From DATJPD01 sp036394195 (lineage in GTDB: Bacteria > Pseudomonadota > Alphaproteobacteria > CACIAM-22H2): a stretch of DNA of 51,956 bases. This document shows, piece by piece, positions 8,161 to 15,828 of this stretch. The notes under the pieces were generated by a model, which had not been told where the DNA came from, did not search any database, and saw only the letters and a program-made list of their open reading frames with translations. Numbering within the stretch: the first letter of the stretch is position 1; every line of letters starts with the position of its first letter. Position numbers and translations under genes: made by a program. The stretch is taken from assembly GCA_036394195.1 (NCBI GenBank), contig DASWFO010000049.1:1-51956 (forward strand), in the 5' to 3' direction.

Positions 8161-9036
8161 TCAATGCAGGGTGCCCGCCATGTGCCTGAGCTTGTCGGGG
8201 TTACGCATGATATAGATGGCGACGATGCGGCCATGCTCAATCTCCAGGGCCGTGGTCTGGAGGATGTCGCCCCGCCCGATGGTGACGAGCCCCGGCAGGC
8301 CGTTGATAAAGCCGTAGCGCACGAGGCGGGACCTGCTCTCGGCGAAGACAGACGCGAGCCTCTCGAACAGCCGCAAGACGTTGTCGAGCCCCGCGACCGG
8401 CTCCGTGCTGGCCGGCACCTTGCCGCCGCCATCGGCGTAGACAGTGACGTCCGCCGCAAGCAACGCACGCAGGCGGTGCATGTCGCCGTCCTGGGACGCG
8501 GCAAAGAAGGCTTCCGCGATCTCGAAGCCAAGTTCCCTCGGCACGGGATAGCGTGGACGGTCGGCGCGGACATGGGCCCGGGCCCGGCTCGCGAGCTGGC
8601 GACACGTGGCGGGCTCGCGGTCGATCGTGGCCGCGACCTCCTCGAAGTCGAGGCCGAACACGTCATGAAGCAGGAAGGCGGCGCGCTCCAGCGGCGACAG
8701 ACGCTCCAGCGCCATCAGCAGCGGCAAGGTAACGTCGTCGACCTCGTCCTCCGCCGATTCCACAACCGGCTCCGGCAGCCACGGGCCGACATAGGTCTCG
8801 CGCCGGCGCCGGGCCGACTTGAGCTGGTCCAGGCACAAGCGCGCGACGACTCGGCGCAAAAATGCTTCCGGCTCGCGCACCGCGTCCCGGTCGACATCGA
8901 GCCAGCGCAGGAACGCGTCTTGGACCACGTCCTCCGCGTCCGCCACCGAGCCCAGCATCCGATAGGCGACCCGGATCAGAAGCGGGCGCAGCGGCTCGAA
9001 GACGGCGGCGGCGTCCTGGCTCGATGCTGGCGCCAT
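8161..9036 (-). CDS. ECF41-group RNA polymerase sigma factor with SnoaL-like C-terminal domain
   Basis: A 291-residue ECF sigma factor (SigJ/ECF41 type). Sigma-2 is at about residues 16-75 (VAYRMLGSVADAEDVVQDAF) and sigma-4 at about 105-160 (LERLSPLERAAFLLHDVFG). A SnoaL-like extension follows from about 170. All three ECF41 hallmarks are present: WLPEP in the linker (86-90), DGGGKV (202-207) and NPDKL (279-283). In this family the extension is a built-in regulator of sigma activity, replacing an anti-sigma factor. The ATG overlaps the stop of the AhpD-like gene by one base (TGATG), so both are one transcript. An ECF41 consensus promoter lies upstream, implying autoregulation. Confidence 0.93.
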   Translation of the reverse strand: MAPASSQDAAAVFEPLRPLLIRVAYRMLGSVADAEDVVQDAFLRWLDVDRDAVREPEAFLRRVVARLCLDQLKSARRRRETYVGPWLPEPVVESAEDEVDDVTLPLLMALERLSPLERAAFLLHDVFGLDFEEVAATIDREPATCRQLASRARAHVRADRPRYPVPRELGFEIAEAFFAASQDGDMHRLRALLAADVTVYADGGGKVPASTEPVAGLDNVLRLFERLASVFAESRSRLVRYGFINGLPGLVTIGRGDILQTTALEIEHGRIVAIYIMRNPDKLRHMAGTLH

Positions 9037-9494
9037 CAGGCGGCCTTTTGCTCCTCGACCGGGTGGACGGCACGAAAGCCGATCTTAATCCGGTTCCAGG
9101 CGTTGACTTGCACGATCAGCAAGGTGAGCTTTACCTGCTCATCCTCCGTGAAGTGCCGGCGCAGTGCCTCGTAGGCATCGTCCGGCGCATGGGTCTCGGA
9201 CACCAGCGTGAGAGCCTCGGTCCAGCCGAGCGCGGCCCGCTCGCGGTCGGAATAAAGCCCGGACTCGCGCCACGCGCTAAGAAGATGCAGTCGCTCCTCG
9301 GTCTCGCCGTACTTGCGGGCATCTATTGTGTGATGGTGGATGCAGAAGGCGCACCCGTTGATCTGTGAAGCCCGCGTCATCACGAGTTCTCTCAACAAAG
9401 GCTCCAGACCATTGGTTTGGATCGTTTTTCCGAGCGCGATCCAGGGTTGCATTGCGGCGGGGCTGGCGGTGAAGGGGTTCAGTCTTGGTGTCAT
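9036..9494 (-). CDS. AhpD-like carboxymuconolactone decarboxylase family protein (ECF41 partner)
   Basis: A 152-residue AhpD-fold protein with the redox/proton-relay motif CAFCIHHH (Cys48, Cys51, His55 counting from MTPRL). It is the 'C' member of the COE set (carboxymuconolactone decarboxylase, oxidoreductase, epimerase) normally linked to ECF41 sigma genes and is likely the main target of the sigma factor. GGAG lies directly against an ATG at 9500 but 6 nt from the ATG at 9494, so 9494 is preferred. The open frame extends to 9563, but the promoter lies inside that stretch, excluding it. The substrate is unknown; a peroxidase/thiol role is family knowledge only. Confidence 0.88.
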   Translation of the reverse strand: MTPRLNPFTASPAAMQPWIALGKTIQTNGLEPLLRELVMTRASQINGCAFCIHHHTIDARKYGETEERLHLLSAWRESGLYSDRERAALGWTEALTLVSETHAPDDAYEALRRHFTEDEQVKLTLLIVQVNAWNRIKIGFRAVHPVEEQKAA

Positions 9495-9526
9495 CGTCAT
9501 CTCCTTTTGGCGGCTTGCGGAGAGAT

Positions 9527-9553
9527 GACGAGCTGCGCCTGCAATTTGTGACA
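9527..9553 (-). promoter_or_regulatory. ECF41-type autoregulated promoter
   Basis: On the minus strand, TGTCACA (9547-9553), a 16-nt spacer, then CGTC (9527-9530). This is the consensus described for ECF41 sigma factors (TGTCACA - 16/17 nt - CGTC). It sits about 27-33 bp upstream of the AhpD-like start codon, giving a short leader, and drives the AhpD-like gene and then the sigma gene. Confidence 0.85.
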
Positions 9554-9687
9554 TGCGGTGCAAAATTTTCAGCTTACGCGTGGATCAAGATTGCCCGAAC
9601 CACGGCGCAGAACCGCCTCCGTTCGCCGACGCCAATTCAAAAAAGAGATTTGAATTTAGCCGCTTAGTCCTATCAGGTGGCGTTTTT

Positions 9688-9846
9688 CACAACCACCCGT
9701 CCGGCGATCCCTCCCCGTCCAAGGCCGACATCGAAATGACCCGCGAAATCGCGCGCGCGGCGTCGACGCTCGGCATCGCGGTGCACGACCACATCATCGT
9801 CGGCCGCCAGGGCCATACCAGCCTGAAGAGCATGGGCGTGATCTAG
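9688..9846 (+). pseudogene. Displaced radC 3' end (52 codons)
   Basis: Encodes HNHPSGDPSPSKADIEMT through to HTSLKSMGVI and the stop, identical in protein to the radC C-terminus. The similarity starts abruptly inside the JAMM motif; the sequence before it (AT-richer, TTTTT tract at 9683-9687) is unrelated to radC. The frame is open back to 9553, but without an RBS or family features, so it is a fragment rather than a gene. Confidence 0.85.
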
Positions 9847-9932
9847 AGCTTGCTCTCCCGCACCAGCGCCCGAGTTCTTGCCAAGGTCGAAAGGAGCGCC
9901 CGTTTGTAGCCGCGGTCCTCGCTGTCGAACAT
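9688..9932. repeat. Direct repeat copy B (radC 3' end plus DUF1857 gene 3' end)
   Basis: Gap-free counterpart of 7868-8112. Here the second part is the functional C-terminal coding end of the DUF1857 gene on the minus strand. Confidence 0.93.
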
Positions 9933-10319
9933 GGCCTTCTCCTGCATCTCTTCCGGACCCCCGGGCTCGACGTTCTTGAGCCCAAGCAGGCCATAGAACC
10001 GAAGTTGAAGCGCGCCATCCGCGCCCTCGATCAGCTCGTTGACGATGACGCCCTCACGCGGTCCCTTGAACTGATGGAACGAAACTTTCGCCATGGGCTC
10101 GAACGTGATGATCTCGGCGAGATCCTCCCCGAAAATCGTCGCTTCCCGGACGATGTAGCCGTCCCCCTCGTCTACGACCTCGCATCTGGTGCAGGCACCT
10201 GGCGGAAGAAAGAGCCGCGCGTCACGCGCCTTGAGCTCCAGCCCTTTCCAGATCTGCTCTCGGGTCAGGGGCGGCTCGCCCGCCGGATTCACCGGCACTG
10301 TCGCGGCTGAATAGATCAT
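9843..10319 (-). CDS. DUF1857 / AtaL-like SRPBCC-fold protein
   Basis: A 158-residue protein resembling the DUF1857 (AtaL-like, SRPBCC superfamily) group. Evidence is the start (EQIWKGLELKARDARLFLP), a central REATIFGEDLAEIITFEP and VSFHQFKG...GVIVNELIEG pattern, and a C-terminal amphipathic helix. GAGGACGCG lies upstream of the ATG. Its stop codon overlaps the stop of the displaced radC tail (9843-9846), so the two are tail-to-tail. SRPBCC proteins form ligand-binding cavities; no catalytic role can be assigned. A broken copy of its last 28 codons follows the intact radC. Confidence 0.7.
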   Translation of the reverse strand: MIYSAATVPVNPAGEPPLTREQIWKGLELKARDARLFLPPGACTRCEVVDEGDGYIVREATIFGEDLAEIITFEPMAKVSFHQFKGPREGVIVNELIEGADGALQLRFYGLLGLKNVEPGGPEEMQEKAMFDSEDRGYKRALLSTLARTRALVRESKL

Positions 10320-10431
10320 GACGCGTCCTCGGGGCAGTGATATCGGCCTGCGTTACCTGTCGCGGCTGCCTCTCATTGTTTGCTGACCGCAGCACATGGG
10401 CGGCCTGATCGGTCGACGATAGCCGACCCGC

Positions 10432-11913
10432 TCACCCGGCGTCCGGCCCGCCGGGATTCTTCCGATAGTCGAGCGGCGGCGCCCGGTCACCGATCAGCGC
10501 CTTGTACGCAAAGCCGGGGCCGCGGCTCTTGTCGAACTCGGCTTTGGCGGCCGCGACTTCGTCGGGGCTGGTGAAGAGCTCGGCGGCGGTGAGTGCCAGG
10601 GTTTTCGCGGCGACCACCATGCCTTTGAGGCCAATGCCCATGCCGCCGGCGGCGGTGGCCTGCCACGAATGCGCCGACGTGCCGGGGACCCACGTCGCCG
10701 TGTTGAGCGTCGCCAGCGGGGTGACCCAGCTCACGTCGCCGGAATCGGTGGACGCGTATTTCTGACCGTCATACTGATACCTGCGGAATTCCTGTGCGCT
10801 CGACAGCGCCGGCAGGTTGCGACCCGCAAGGGTCTTCTGAAGTTTCTCCGCGAAAGCCATTTCGTCGGCGGTCCATACCGGTGCCCCCACGCGGCGGAGA
10901 TTGGCGTCCATCACGCGGCCAAGCACGTCATTGGGCAACATGCTGTAGACGCCGTTGATCAGCTCGTAATCGACGGTCGTGCCGGTCCCGAGAGCGGCGC
11001 CTTCGGCCGCCTTCTTGATGCGCTCGAACACGTCAGCGACCACGCGGGGATCGGGATGGCGGACGTAATAATAGGACTCGGCGAAGTCAGGCACGACGTT
11101 CGGCGCGGCGCCACCGTTGGTGATCACATAATGGATGCGCGTCTCCTGGGGCACGTGTTCGCGCAGATAATTCACCATCACGTTCATGACTTCGACGCCG
11201 TCCAGCGCCGAGCGGCCGCGGTCGGGCGCCGCCGCGGCATGCGCGGCCTGGCCGTGGAAACGGAATTTCGCGCTGGTGTTGGCGAGGTTGCGATCCTGCG
11301 AGGCGTTGTTGGCGTCGGCGGGGTGCCAGTACAGCGTTACGTCGACATCCTTGAACAACCCCGCGCGCACCATGTAGACCTTGCCGCCGCCGCCTTCTTC
11401 CGCCGGCGTGCCGTAGACGCGAATCTGGCCCTTGGTGCCCGTCGCCTCGAGCCATTGCTTGATCGCGATCGCAGACGCAACGGCGCCGGTGCCGAACAGG
11501 TGATGGCCGCAGCCGTGGCCCGCGATCTGGTCCGGGATCGGCGCATGGTCGGGGCTTGCGGCCTGCGACAGCCCGGGCAGCGCGTCCATTTCGGCCAGGA
11601 TCGCGATCACCGGGCCGTCACTGGTTCCCGCGCGTGCGATAAACGCGGTCGGAATGCCTGCGACGCCGGCTTCGATCTTGAACCCGGCCTTGCGCAGCTC
11701 GTCCTGCAGAAGTGCCGTGGTCTTGGTCTCCTGATATCCGAGCTCGGGCGTCGACCAGATCTTGAGCGCCACCTCCGACATGCGGGACGAATAGCCGTCG
11801 ACGCTCTTGATCAGCCGGCTCTGATTTTCGGCGGAGAGTTCCGCCGGTTGAGCCATGGTCGCCGACAGCAGCGCGAGGCTCGTCACCGCCGAAAATAGAA
11901 ATGAGCGCGTCAT
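10432..11913 (-). CDS. Secreted M20 family amidohydrolase (AbgB-like)
   Basis: A 493-residue M20 metallopeptidase/amidohydrolase, closest in pattern to aminobenzoyl-glutamate hydrolase subunit B. A signal peptide (MTRSFLFSAVTSLALLSATMAQ) points to export. Metal-site features include GHGCGHHLFGTG and TPAEEGGGGK; the dimerisation domain follows near AAHAAAAPDRGRSALDG. The start at 11913 has GGAGAG 6 nt upstream; the frame stays open to 12066 but there it is antisense to a radC remnant. It likely cleaves an amide bond of a periplasmic aromatic or amino acid conjugate. Exported AbgB-like enzymes with tails like GGMGIGLKGMVVAAK are common in proteobacteria. Confidence 0.87.
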   Translation of the reverse strand: MTRSFLFSAVTSLALLSATMAQPAELSAENQSRLIKSVDGYSSRMSEVALKIWSTPELGYQETKTTALLQDELRKAGFKIEAGVAGIPTAFIARAGTSDGPVIAILAEMDALPGLSQAASPDHAPIPDQIAGHGCGHHLFGTGAVASAIAIKQWLEATGTKGQIRVYGTPAEEGGGGKVYMVRAGLFKDVDVTLYWHPADANNASQDRNLANTSAKFRFHGQAAHAAAAPDRGRSALDGVEVMNVMVNYLREHVPQETRIHYVITNGGAAPNVVPDFAESYYYVRHPDPRVVADVFERIKKAAEGAALGTGTTVDYELINGVYSMLPNDVLGRVMDANLRRVGAPVWTADEMAFAEKLQKTLAGRNLPALSSAQEFRRYQYDGQKYASTDSGDVSWVTPLATLNTATWVPGTSAHSWQATAAGGMGIGLKGMVVAAKTLALTAAELFTSPDEVAAAKAEFDKSRGPGFAYKALIGDRAPPLDYRKNPGGPDAG

Positions 11914-12011
11914 AAGGCTCTCCACGAGTTTGCGTCCGGGACGAAGCAGGCGATTGAGCTCCCGCCCTCCCGTGCCCGGTCGACGCCACAGAAGACCACG
12001 CGTCGTAAGGT

Positions 12012-12060
12012 ACATCATCGTCGGCTGCGAGGGCCATGCCGGCTTGAAAAAGCACAGGCG
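12012..12060 (+). pseudogene. Third, degenerate radC 3'-end remnant
   Basis: Translates YIIVGCEGHAGLKKHR, aligning with HIIVGRQGHTSLKSMG at the end of RadC. At DNA level, ACATCATCGTCGG and AGGGCCAT are shared with 7971 onward; a small indel and several substitutions follow. There is no stop at the expected place and nothing recognisable from RadC upstream. Confidence 0.6.
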
Positions 12061-12073
12061 CCACACCGGTGAC

Positions 12074-12994
12074 CTACGCCGGCCGGGTCCGCCGCGTCGC
12101 CCGCTCGTCGCCGGCGAGCCTCAGGAACGTGACGAGCTGTTTTGCGTGCGCCGGCAGATCGTCGAAGCGCCGAACGCAGATCATCAGGTGGCGCAGCGCC
12201 CAAGGATCGGTCAGCGGCACGACGTGGATCTTCATCGAGCGACGGCAGCGCCGGGCGGCCGTGTCGGGAATGACGCCGACGCCGACCCCAAGCTCGACCA
12301 TCCGACAGATCGCCTCAAAGGTGCTCACGCGCACGCGCACCTTGAACGCCCGCCCGGTCCGCGCCGCATTGCGCGTCAGATGCTCCTGCAGCGCGCTGTC
12401 GCGGCTGAGGCCGACGAATTCATCCGCGAGCGTGTCGCGGAACGCGACGCTCCTTCGCCGCGCCAGGCGGTGGCGGCTCGGCACCACCGCGACCAGCCGA
12501 TCGATGCGGAACGGAAACACCTCAAGATCGCCCAGATCAACCGTGTCGGCGACGATCCCCGCATCCGCAAGGCCCTCGGCGACGGCGTCCACGATCTGGT
12601 GGCTGAGCCGCTCCTCGAGATCGATGTCAATGTCGGGGTGCTGAACCAGGAACGCAGCCAGCGTCTGGGGCAGGAATTCGACCAAGGCTGACGTGTTGCA
12701 CAGGAGCCGAACGTGTCCTTTCAGGCCGCGGGCATAATCCCTCAGCTCGCCATGCATCCGCTCGACCTGCTGTAACATCGTGCGCGCATGATGCACGACA
12801 GCGCGACCGGCCGGGGTGAGGCGAACACCGCGGCGTTGCCGCTCCAGCAGCGGCGTACCCAGCGTCGCCTCCATGGCTCGGATGCGGGCACTCGCCGATG
12901 CCAGGGCCAGGTGGGAGCGTTCGGCGCCGCCCGTGATGCTCGCCGCCTCGGCCACGTTCAGGAACAACCGCATATCGGTCAGGTCGAAGCGCAT
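12074..12994 (-). CDS. LysR family transcriptional regulator
   Basis: A 306-residue LysR-type regulator. The winged HTH is at residues ~1-60 (DMRLFLNVAEAASITGGAERSHLA...GTPLLERQRRGVRLT), followed by a periplasmic-binding-like effector domain. The start at 12994 (MRFDLTDM) fits the family; the upstream open frame to 13075 runs through the operator region. It is divergent from a TSUP permease with a perfect palindrome between them, the classic layout for LysR control of the neighbour and itself. The effector is unknown. Confidence 0.92.
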   Translation of the reverse strand: MRFDLTDMRLFLNVAEAASITGGAERSHLALASASARIRAMEATLGTPLLERQRRGVRLTPAGRAVVHHARTMLQQVERMHGELRDYARGLKGHVRLLCNTSALVEFLPQTLAAFLVQHPDIDIDLEERLSHQIVDAVAEGLADAGIVADTVDLGDLEVFPFRIDRLVAVVPSRHRLARRRSVAFRDTLADEFVGLSRDSALQEHLTRNAARTGRAFKVRVRVSTFEAICRMVELGVGVGVIPDTAARRCRRSMKIHVVPLTDPWALRHLMICVRRFDDLPAHAKQLVTFLRLAGDERATRRTRPA

Positions 12995-13016
12995 TGAACC
13001 GGCCGGAGAAGAGAAA

Positions 13017-13043
13017 CCTGCCTTCGGTAATTCCGAAGGCAGG
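13017..13043. promoter_or_regulatory. LysR operator palindrome (T-N11-A box)
   Basis: CCTGCCTTCGG - TAATT - CCGAAGGCAGG: perfect 11-bp arms around a 5-bp centre, containing the LysR consensus T-N11-A (TCGGTAATTCCGA). It lies 23 bp upstream of the LysR start and 18 bp upstream of the permease GTG. It could also form an RNA hairpin near the permease ribosome site. Confidence 0.8.
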
Positions 13044-13061
13044 GTTGCGGAGTTCCACATT

Positions 13062-13829
13062 GTGGCACCACGCACCGCCCGTCAACGTGCGGGCGTGTTG
13101 CGCCTTTTGTTTATCGCGGTGGTGTTCGTCCTGGCGGGCGTGGTGAAGGGCGTCAGCGGCCTCGGCCTGCCGACGGTCGCGGTTGGGCTGCTCGGTGCGG
13201 CGATGCCGCCGGCCGAGGCCGCGGCCCTCCTGGTCATTCCCTCGCTCGTCACCAATCTCTGGCAGCTTGCCGCGGGGCCGGCATTGCGCTCACTCCTGGG
13301 ACGGCTATGGCCGCTCCTCGGTGGGATCTGCCTCGGGACCTGGGCTGGATCGGGGTTCTTGTCCCAACAAGGCTCCGGTCGGGCGACCATGGCGCTGGGC
13401 GCCGCCCTGGTCCTCTATGGCCTGATCGGCCTGCTCGGCCCGGGGCTGCGGGTCCCCCCACGCGCCGAACCCTGGCTGTCGCCGTGCGCCGGTGCCGCCA
13501 CCGGCCTGGTCACGGCGGCCACCGGAGTCTTCGTCATCCCCGCCGTGCCATTCCTGCAGGCGCTGGCCCTCGAACGGGACGAACTGATGCAGGCCCTCGG
13601 CCTATCGTTCACCGTATCAACGCTGGCGCTGGCGGCCGACCTGGCCCGCCACGGCGCATTCGCGGCGTCGCTCGCCAGCGACTCGGTCCTGGCTCTGCTA
13701 CCGGCCCTCCTCGGGATGCTTGTCGGCCAGTGGGTGCGGAGCCGAGTCCAGCCGGCCACGTTCCGGCGGTGGTTTTTTATCAGCCTGCTCAGCCTCGGCG
13801 CGCATCTGATCCTACGAGCTGCGCTCTAA
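13062..13829 (+). CDS. TSUP/TauE-SafE family membrane permease
   Basis: A 255-residue membrane protein with about 8 hydrophobic segments and the internal duplication of the TSUP family (GVVKGVSGLGLPTVAVGLL in the first half; CAGAATGLVTAATGVFVIPAVPFLQAL in the second). The family exports or imports sulfite, sulfoacetate, sulfonates or other organic anions. The GTG at 13062 is chosen, 9 nt after GGAG; a GTG at 13095 or TTG at 13098 are alternatives. It is probably controlled by the divergent LysR regulator. Confidence 0.85.
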   Translation: MAPRTARQRAGVLRLLFIAVVFVLAGVVKGVSGLGLPTVAVGLLGAAMPPAEAAALLVIPSLVTNLWQLAAGPALRSLLGRLWPLLGGICLGTWAGSGFLSQQGSGRATMALGAALVLYGLIGLLGPGLRVPPRAEPWLSPCAGAATGLVTAATGVFVIPAVPFLQALALERDELMQALGLSFTVSTLALAADLARHGAFAASLASDSVLALLPALLGMLVGQWVRSRVQPATFRRWFFISLLSLGAHLILRAAL

Positions 13830-13958
13830 CCGGTTGTCTCGCGGTGGGCGACCGGGTGTGCGCATCCGCACAGCCGAAAAACCGACGCGGTCTCAGAATA
13901 ATCACGAATATCTGTAACAGTCGTACGTTATTCAGGCGTCGAACAAGGCATATTGAGC

Positions 13959-14072
13959 ATGGTGACGCTGCTTCAGATTTTGCGGACCGCGCGATGCCGA
14001 CTCGAGCTCTGGCACCAGGAGCGGCTATTCCTGGCCTGGCGCGACGAGTGGCGCGGCCGGCGCGGCTACTAG
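13959..14072 (+). CDS. Possible small protein, 37 residues
   Basis: A 37-residue frame (MVTLLQILRTARCRLELW... ending RRGY) rich in Arg, Trp and Glu, with an amphipathic look. It is the only plausible coding content in the 260-bp gap after the permease (13830-14089). The ribosome site is weak (AAGG about 11 nt upstream). No family is recognised. Confidence 0.3.
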   Translation: MVTLLQILRTARCRLELWHQERLFLAWRDEWRGRRGY

Positions 14073-14089
14073 ACGCTTAGCCGCAGCGC

Positions 14090-14287
14090 TCAGCTGCCGC
14101 GCGGGCCGCGGCGGATCGGCTTCGGCGAGAATTTCGGCGAAAAATTCGGCTTTCCCGGCTGATGCTGGTGAGCCTGGTTCTGCTGCTGGCGCTTTTGCTC
14201 CAGCACGCGCTGCAGCGCCTCCTGATGCCGCTTCTTGACGGCCTCCTGCTCCTGCTTGGCTTTGTCGTCGGGTGGATTGGCGCTCAT
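14090..14287 (-). CDS. Small charged hypothetical protein
   Basis: A 65-residue, highly charged, Gln/Lys-rich protein. The N-terminal two-thirds (DDKAKQEQEAVKKRHQEAL...QKRQQQ) is a likely single helix or coiled coil, followed by a basic Pro-rich tail (KPNFSPKFSPKPIRRGPR). No family recognised. It diverges from purB with 185 bp between. Low complexity makes chance openness possible. Confidence 0.5.
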   Translation of the reverse strand: MSANPPDDKAKQEQEAVKKRHQEALQRVLEQKRQQQNQAHQHQPGKPNFSPKFSPKPIRRGPRGS

Positions 14288-14472
14288 GGCAGACTGTACC
14301 TCTTGCCGGAACCACGACGCTCCGATCTTCGGGCATTTTTGTATCGATTGCCACCCCTACGAGACGGCAACGGAACGGGCTTCCCAGCGCGTTGCGCTGT
14401 TGCGCCGCTTTTGAGGTGATATATACCGGGGATGGATTCAACCGCCTGCGACTCGCCTGAGATAAACCGCCC

Positions 14473-15777
14473 GTGATTCCCCGCTACAGCCGGCCCGAGA
14501 TGACCGCCATCTGGGCACCCGAGAACCGCTTCCGCGTCTGGTTCGAGATCGAGGCGCATGCCTGCGACGCCCAGGCCAAGCTGGGGATCATCCCGAAATC
14601 CGCCGCGGCCGAGGTGTGGAAGCGCGGCAAGTTCGAGGTGGCGCGGATCGACGCGATCGAGCGCGAGACCAAGCACGACGTCATCGCGTTCCTGACCAAC
14701 CTCGCCGAGCATGTCGGCCCGGCCGCTCGTTTCGTCCACCAGGGCATGACGTCGTCCGACGTGCTGGACACCTGCTTTGCGGTCCAGCTCGCCCAGGCCG
14801 CCGACCTCCTGATCGGCGATGTCGACCGGGTGCTGGCGGCCCTGAAGAAGCGCGCGTTCGAGTTCAAGCGCACGCCCATGGTCGGGCGCAGCCACGGGAT
14901 CCACGCCGAGCCGACCACGTTCGGCCTCAAGCTGGCGTCGCATTACGCCGAATTCCAGCGCAACCGCGAACGGCTGACGGCGGCCCGGCGCGAGATCGCT
15001 ACCTGCGCCATCTCGGGCGCGGTGGGGACGTTCGCCAATATCGACCCGTTCGTCGAGCAATACGTCGCCGAGAAGCTCGGTCTCGCCGTCGAGCCGGTGT
15101 CGACCCAGGTGATCCCCCGCGACCGCCATGCCGCGTTCTTCGCCGCCCTCGGCGTGGTCGCCTCGTCGATCGAGCGCCTGGCCATCGAGATCCGCCACAT
15201 GCAGCGGACCGAGCTGCGCGAAGCCGAGGAGTATTTCAGCCCCGGCCAGAAGGGCTCGTCGGCGATGCCGCACAAGCGCAACCCGGTGCTGGCCGAGAAC
15301 CTGACCGGCCTCGCGCGCGTCGTCCGCGCCGCGGTCGTCCCGGCGCTGGAAAACGTGGCGCTGTGGCACGAGCGCGACATCTCGCACTCGGCCGTGGAGC
15401 GCGTGTTTGCACCGGACGCCACCATCGCGCTGGACTTCGCGCTGCACCGCCTGGCCGGCGTGGTCGAAAAGCTGGTCGTCTACCCCGAGGCCATGCAGGG
15501 CAATCTCGACAAGCTGGGCGGGCTCGTCCACTCCCAGCGCGTGCTGCTGGCCCTCACCCAGGCCGGGGTGGCACGCGAGGATGCCTACGGCCTCGTCCAG
15601 AAGCACGCGATGGAGGCTTGGCGCAAGGGCGACAGCTTCCTCGCCCGCCTCCAGGCCGATCCTCAGGTGACGAAGCACCTGAAGCCGAAAGCGCTCGAGG
15701 CATTGTTCGACCTCGGCTACCACTTCAAGCACGTCGATACGATCTTCGATCGCGTGTTCGGCGCGAAGAAACGTTAA
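14473..15777 (+). CDS. purB: Adenylosuccinate lyase
   Basis: A 434-residue fumarase/aspartase superfamily lyase acting twice in purine synthesis (SAICAR to AICAR, and adenylosuccinate to AMP). Visible family motifs are GRSHGIHAEPTTFGLKLA with the catalytic His region, HQGMTSSDVLDT, and the signature SSAMPHKRNPVLAEN. It starts with GTG (VIPRYSRPEM); no upstream ATG is suitable. Length matches the bacterial short form. It opens a purine-biosynthesis neighbourhood, with purCSQL about 1.3 kb downstream. Confidence 0.96.
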   Translation: MIPRYSRPEMTAIWAPENRFRVWFEIEAHACDAQAKLGIIPKSAAAEVWKRGKFEVARIDAIERETKHDVIAFLTNLAEHVGPAARFVHQGMTSSDVLDTCFAVQLAQAADLLIGDVDRVLAALKKRAFEFKRTPMVGRSHGIHAEPTTFGLKLASHYAEFQRNRERLTAARREIATCAISGAVGTFANIDPFVEQYVAEKLGLAVEPVSTQVIPRDRHAAFFAALGVVASSIERLAIEIRHMQRTELREAEEYFSPGQKGSSAMPHKRNPVLAENLTGLARVVRAAVVPALENVALWHERDISHSAVERVFAPDATIALDFALHRLAGVVEKLVVYPEAMQGNLDKLGGLVHSQRVLLALTQAGVAREDAYGLVQKHAMEAWRKGDSFLARLQADPQVTKHLKPKALEALFDLGYHFKHVDTIFDRVFGAKKR

Positions 15778-15828
15778 GACAGCTTTGCGGCCGGCGCGGG
15801 GCTGGCAAGCTGCGCCGTCATAACCGTG

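Noticed and set aside
9553..9846. 97-codon frame containing the radC tail as a possible small JAB protein
   Set aside because: The JAMM domain is truncated before its N-terminal half, the upstream part has no homology or ribosome site, and it is best explained as a displaced radC end.
14400..14425. TTGCGC...TATATA as a purB promoter
   Set aside because: The spacer is only 14 nt, too short for a confident sigma-70 promoter.
14284..15732. 482-codon open frame antisense to purB
   Set aside because: Shadow of purB; only its far 3' neighbourhood differs from the small gene at 14090-14287, which is in another frame.
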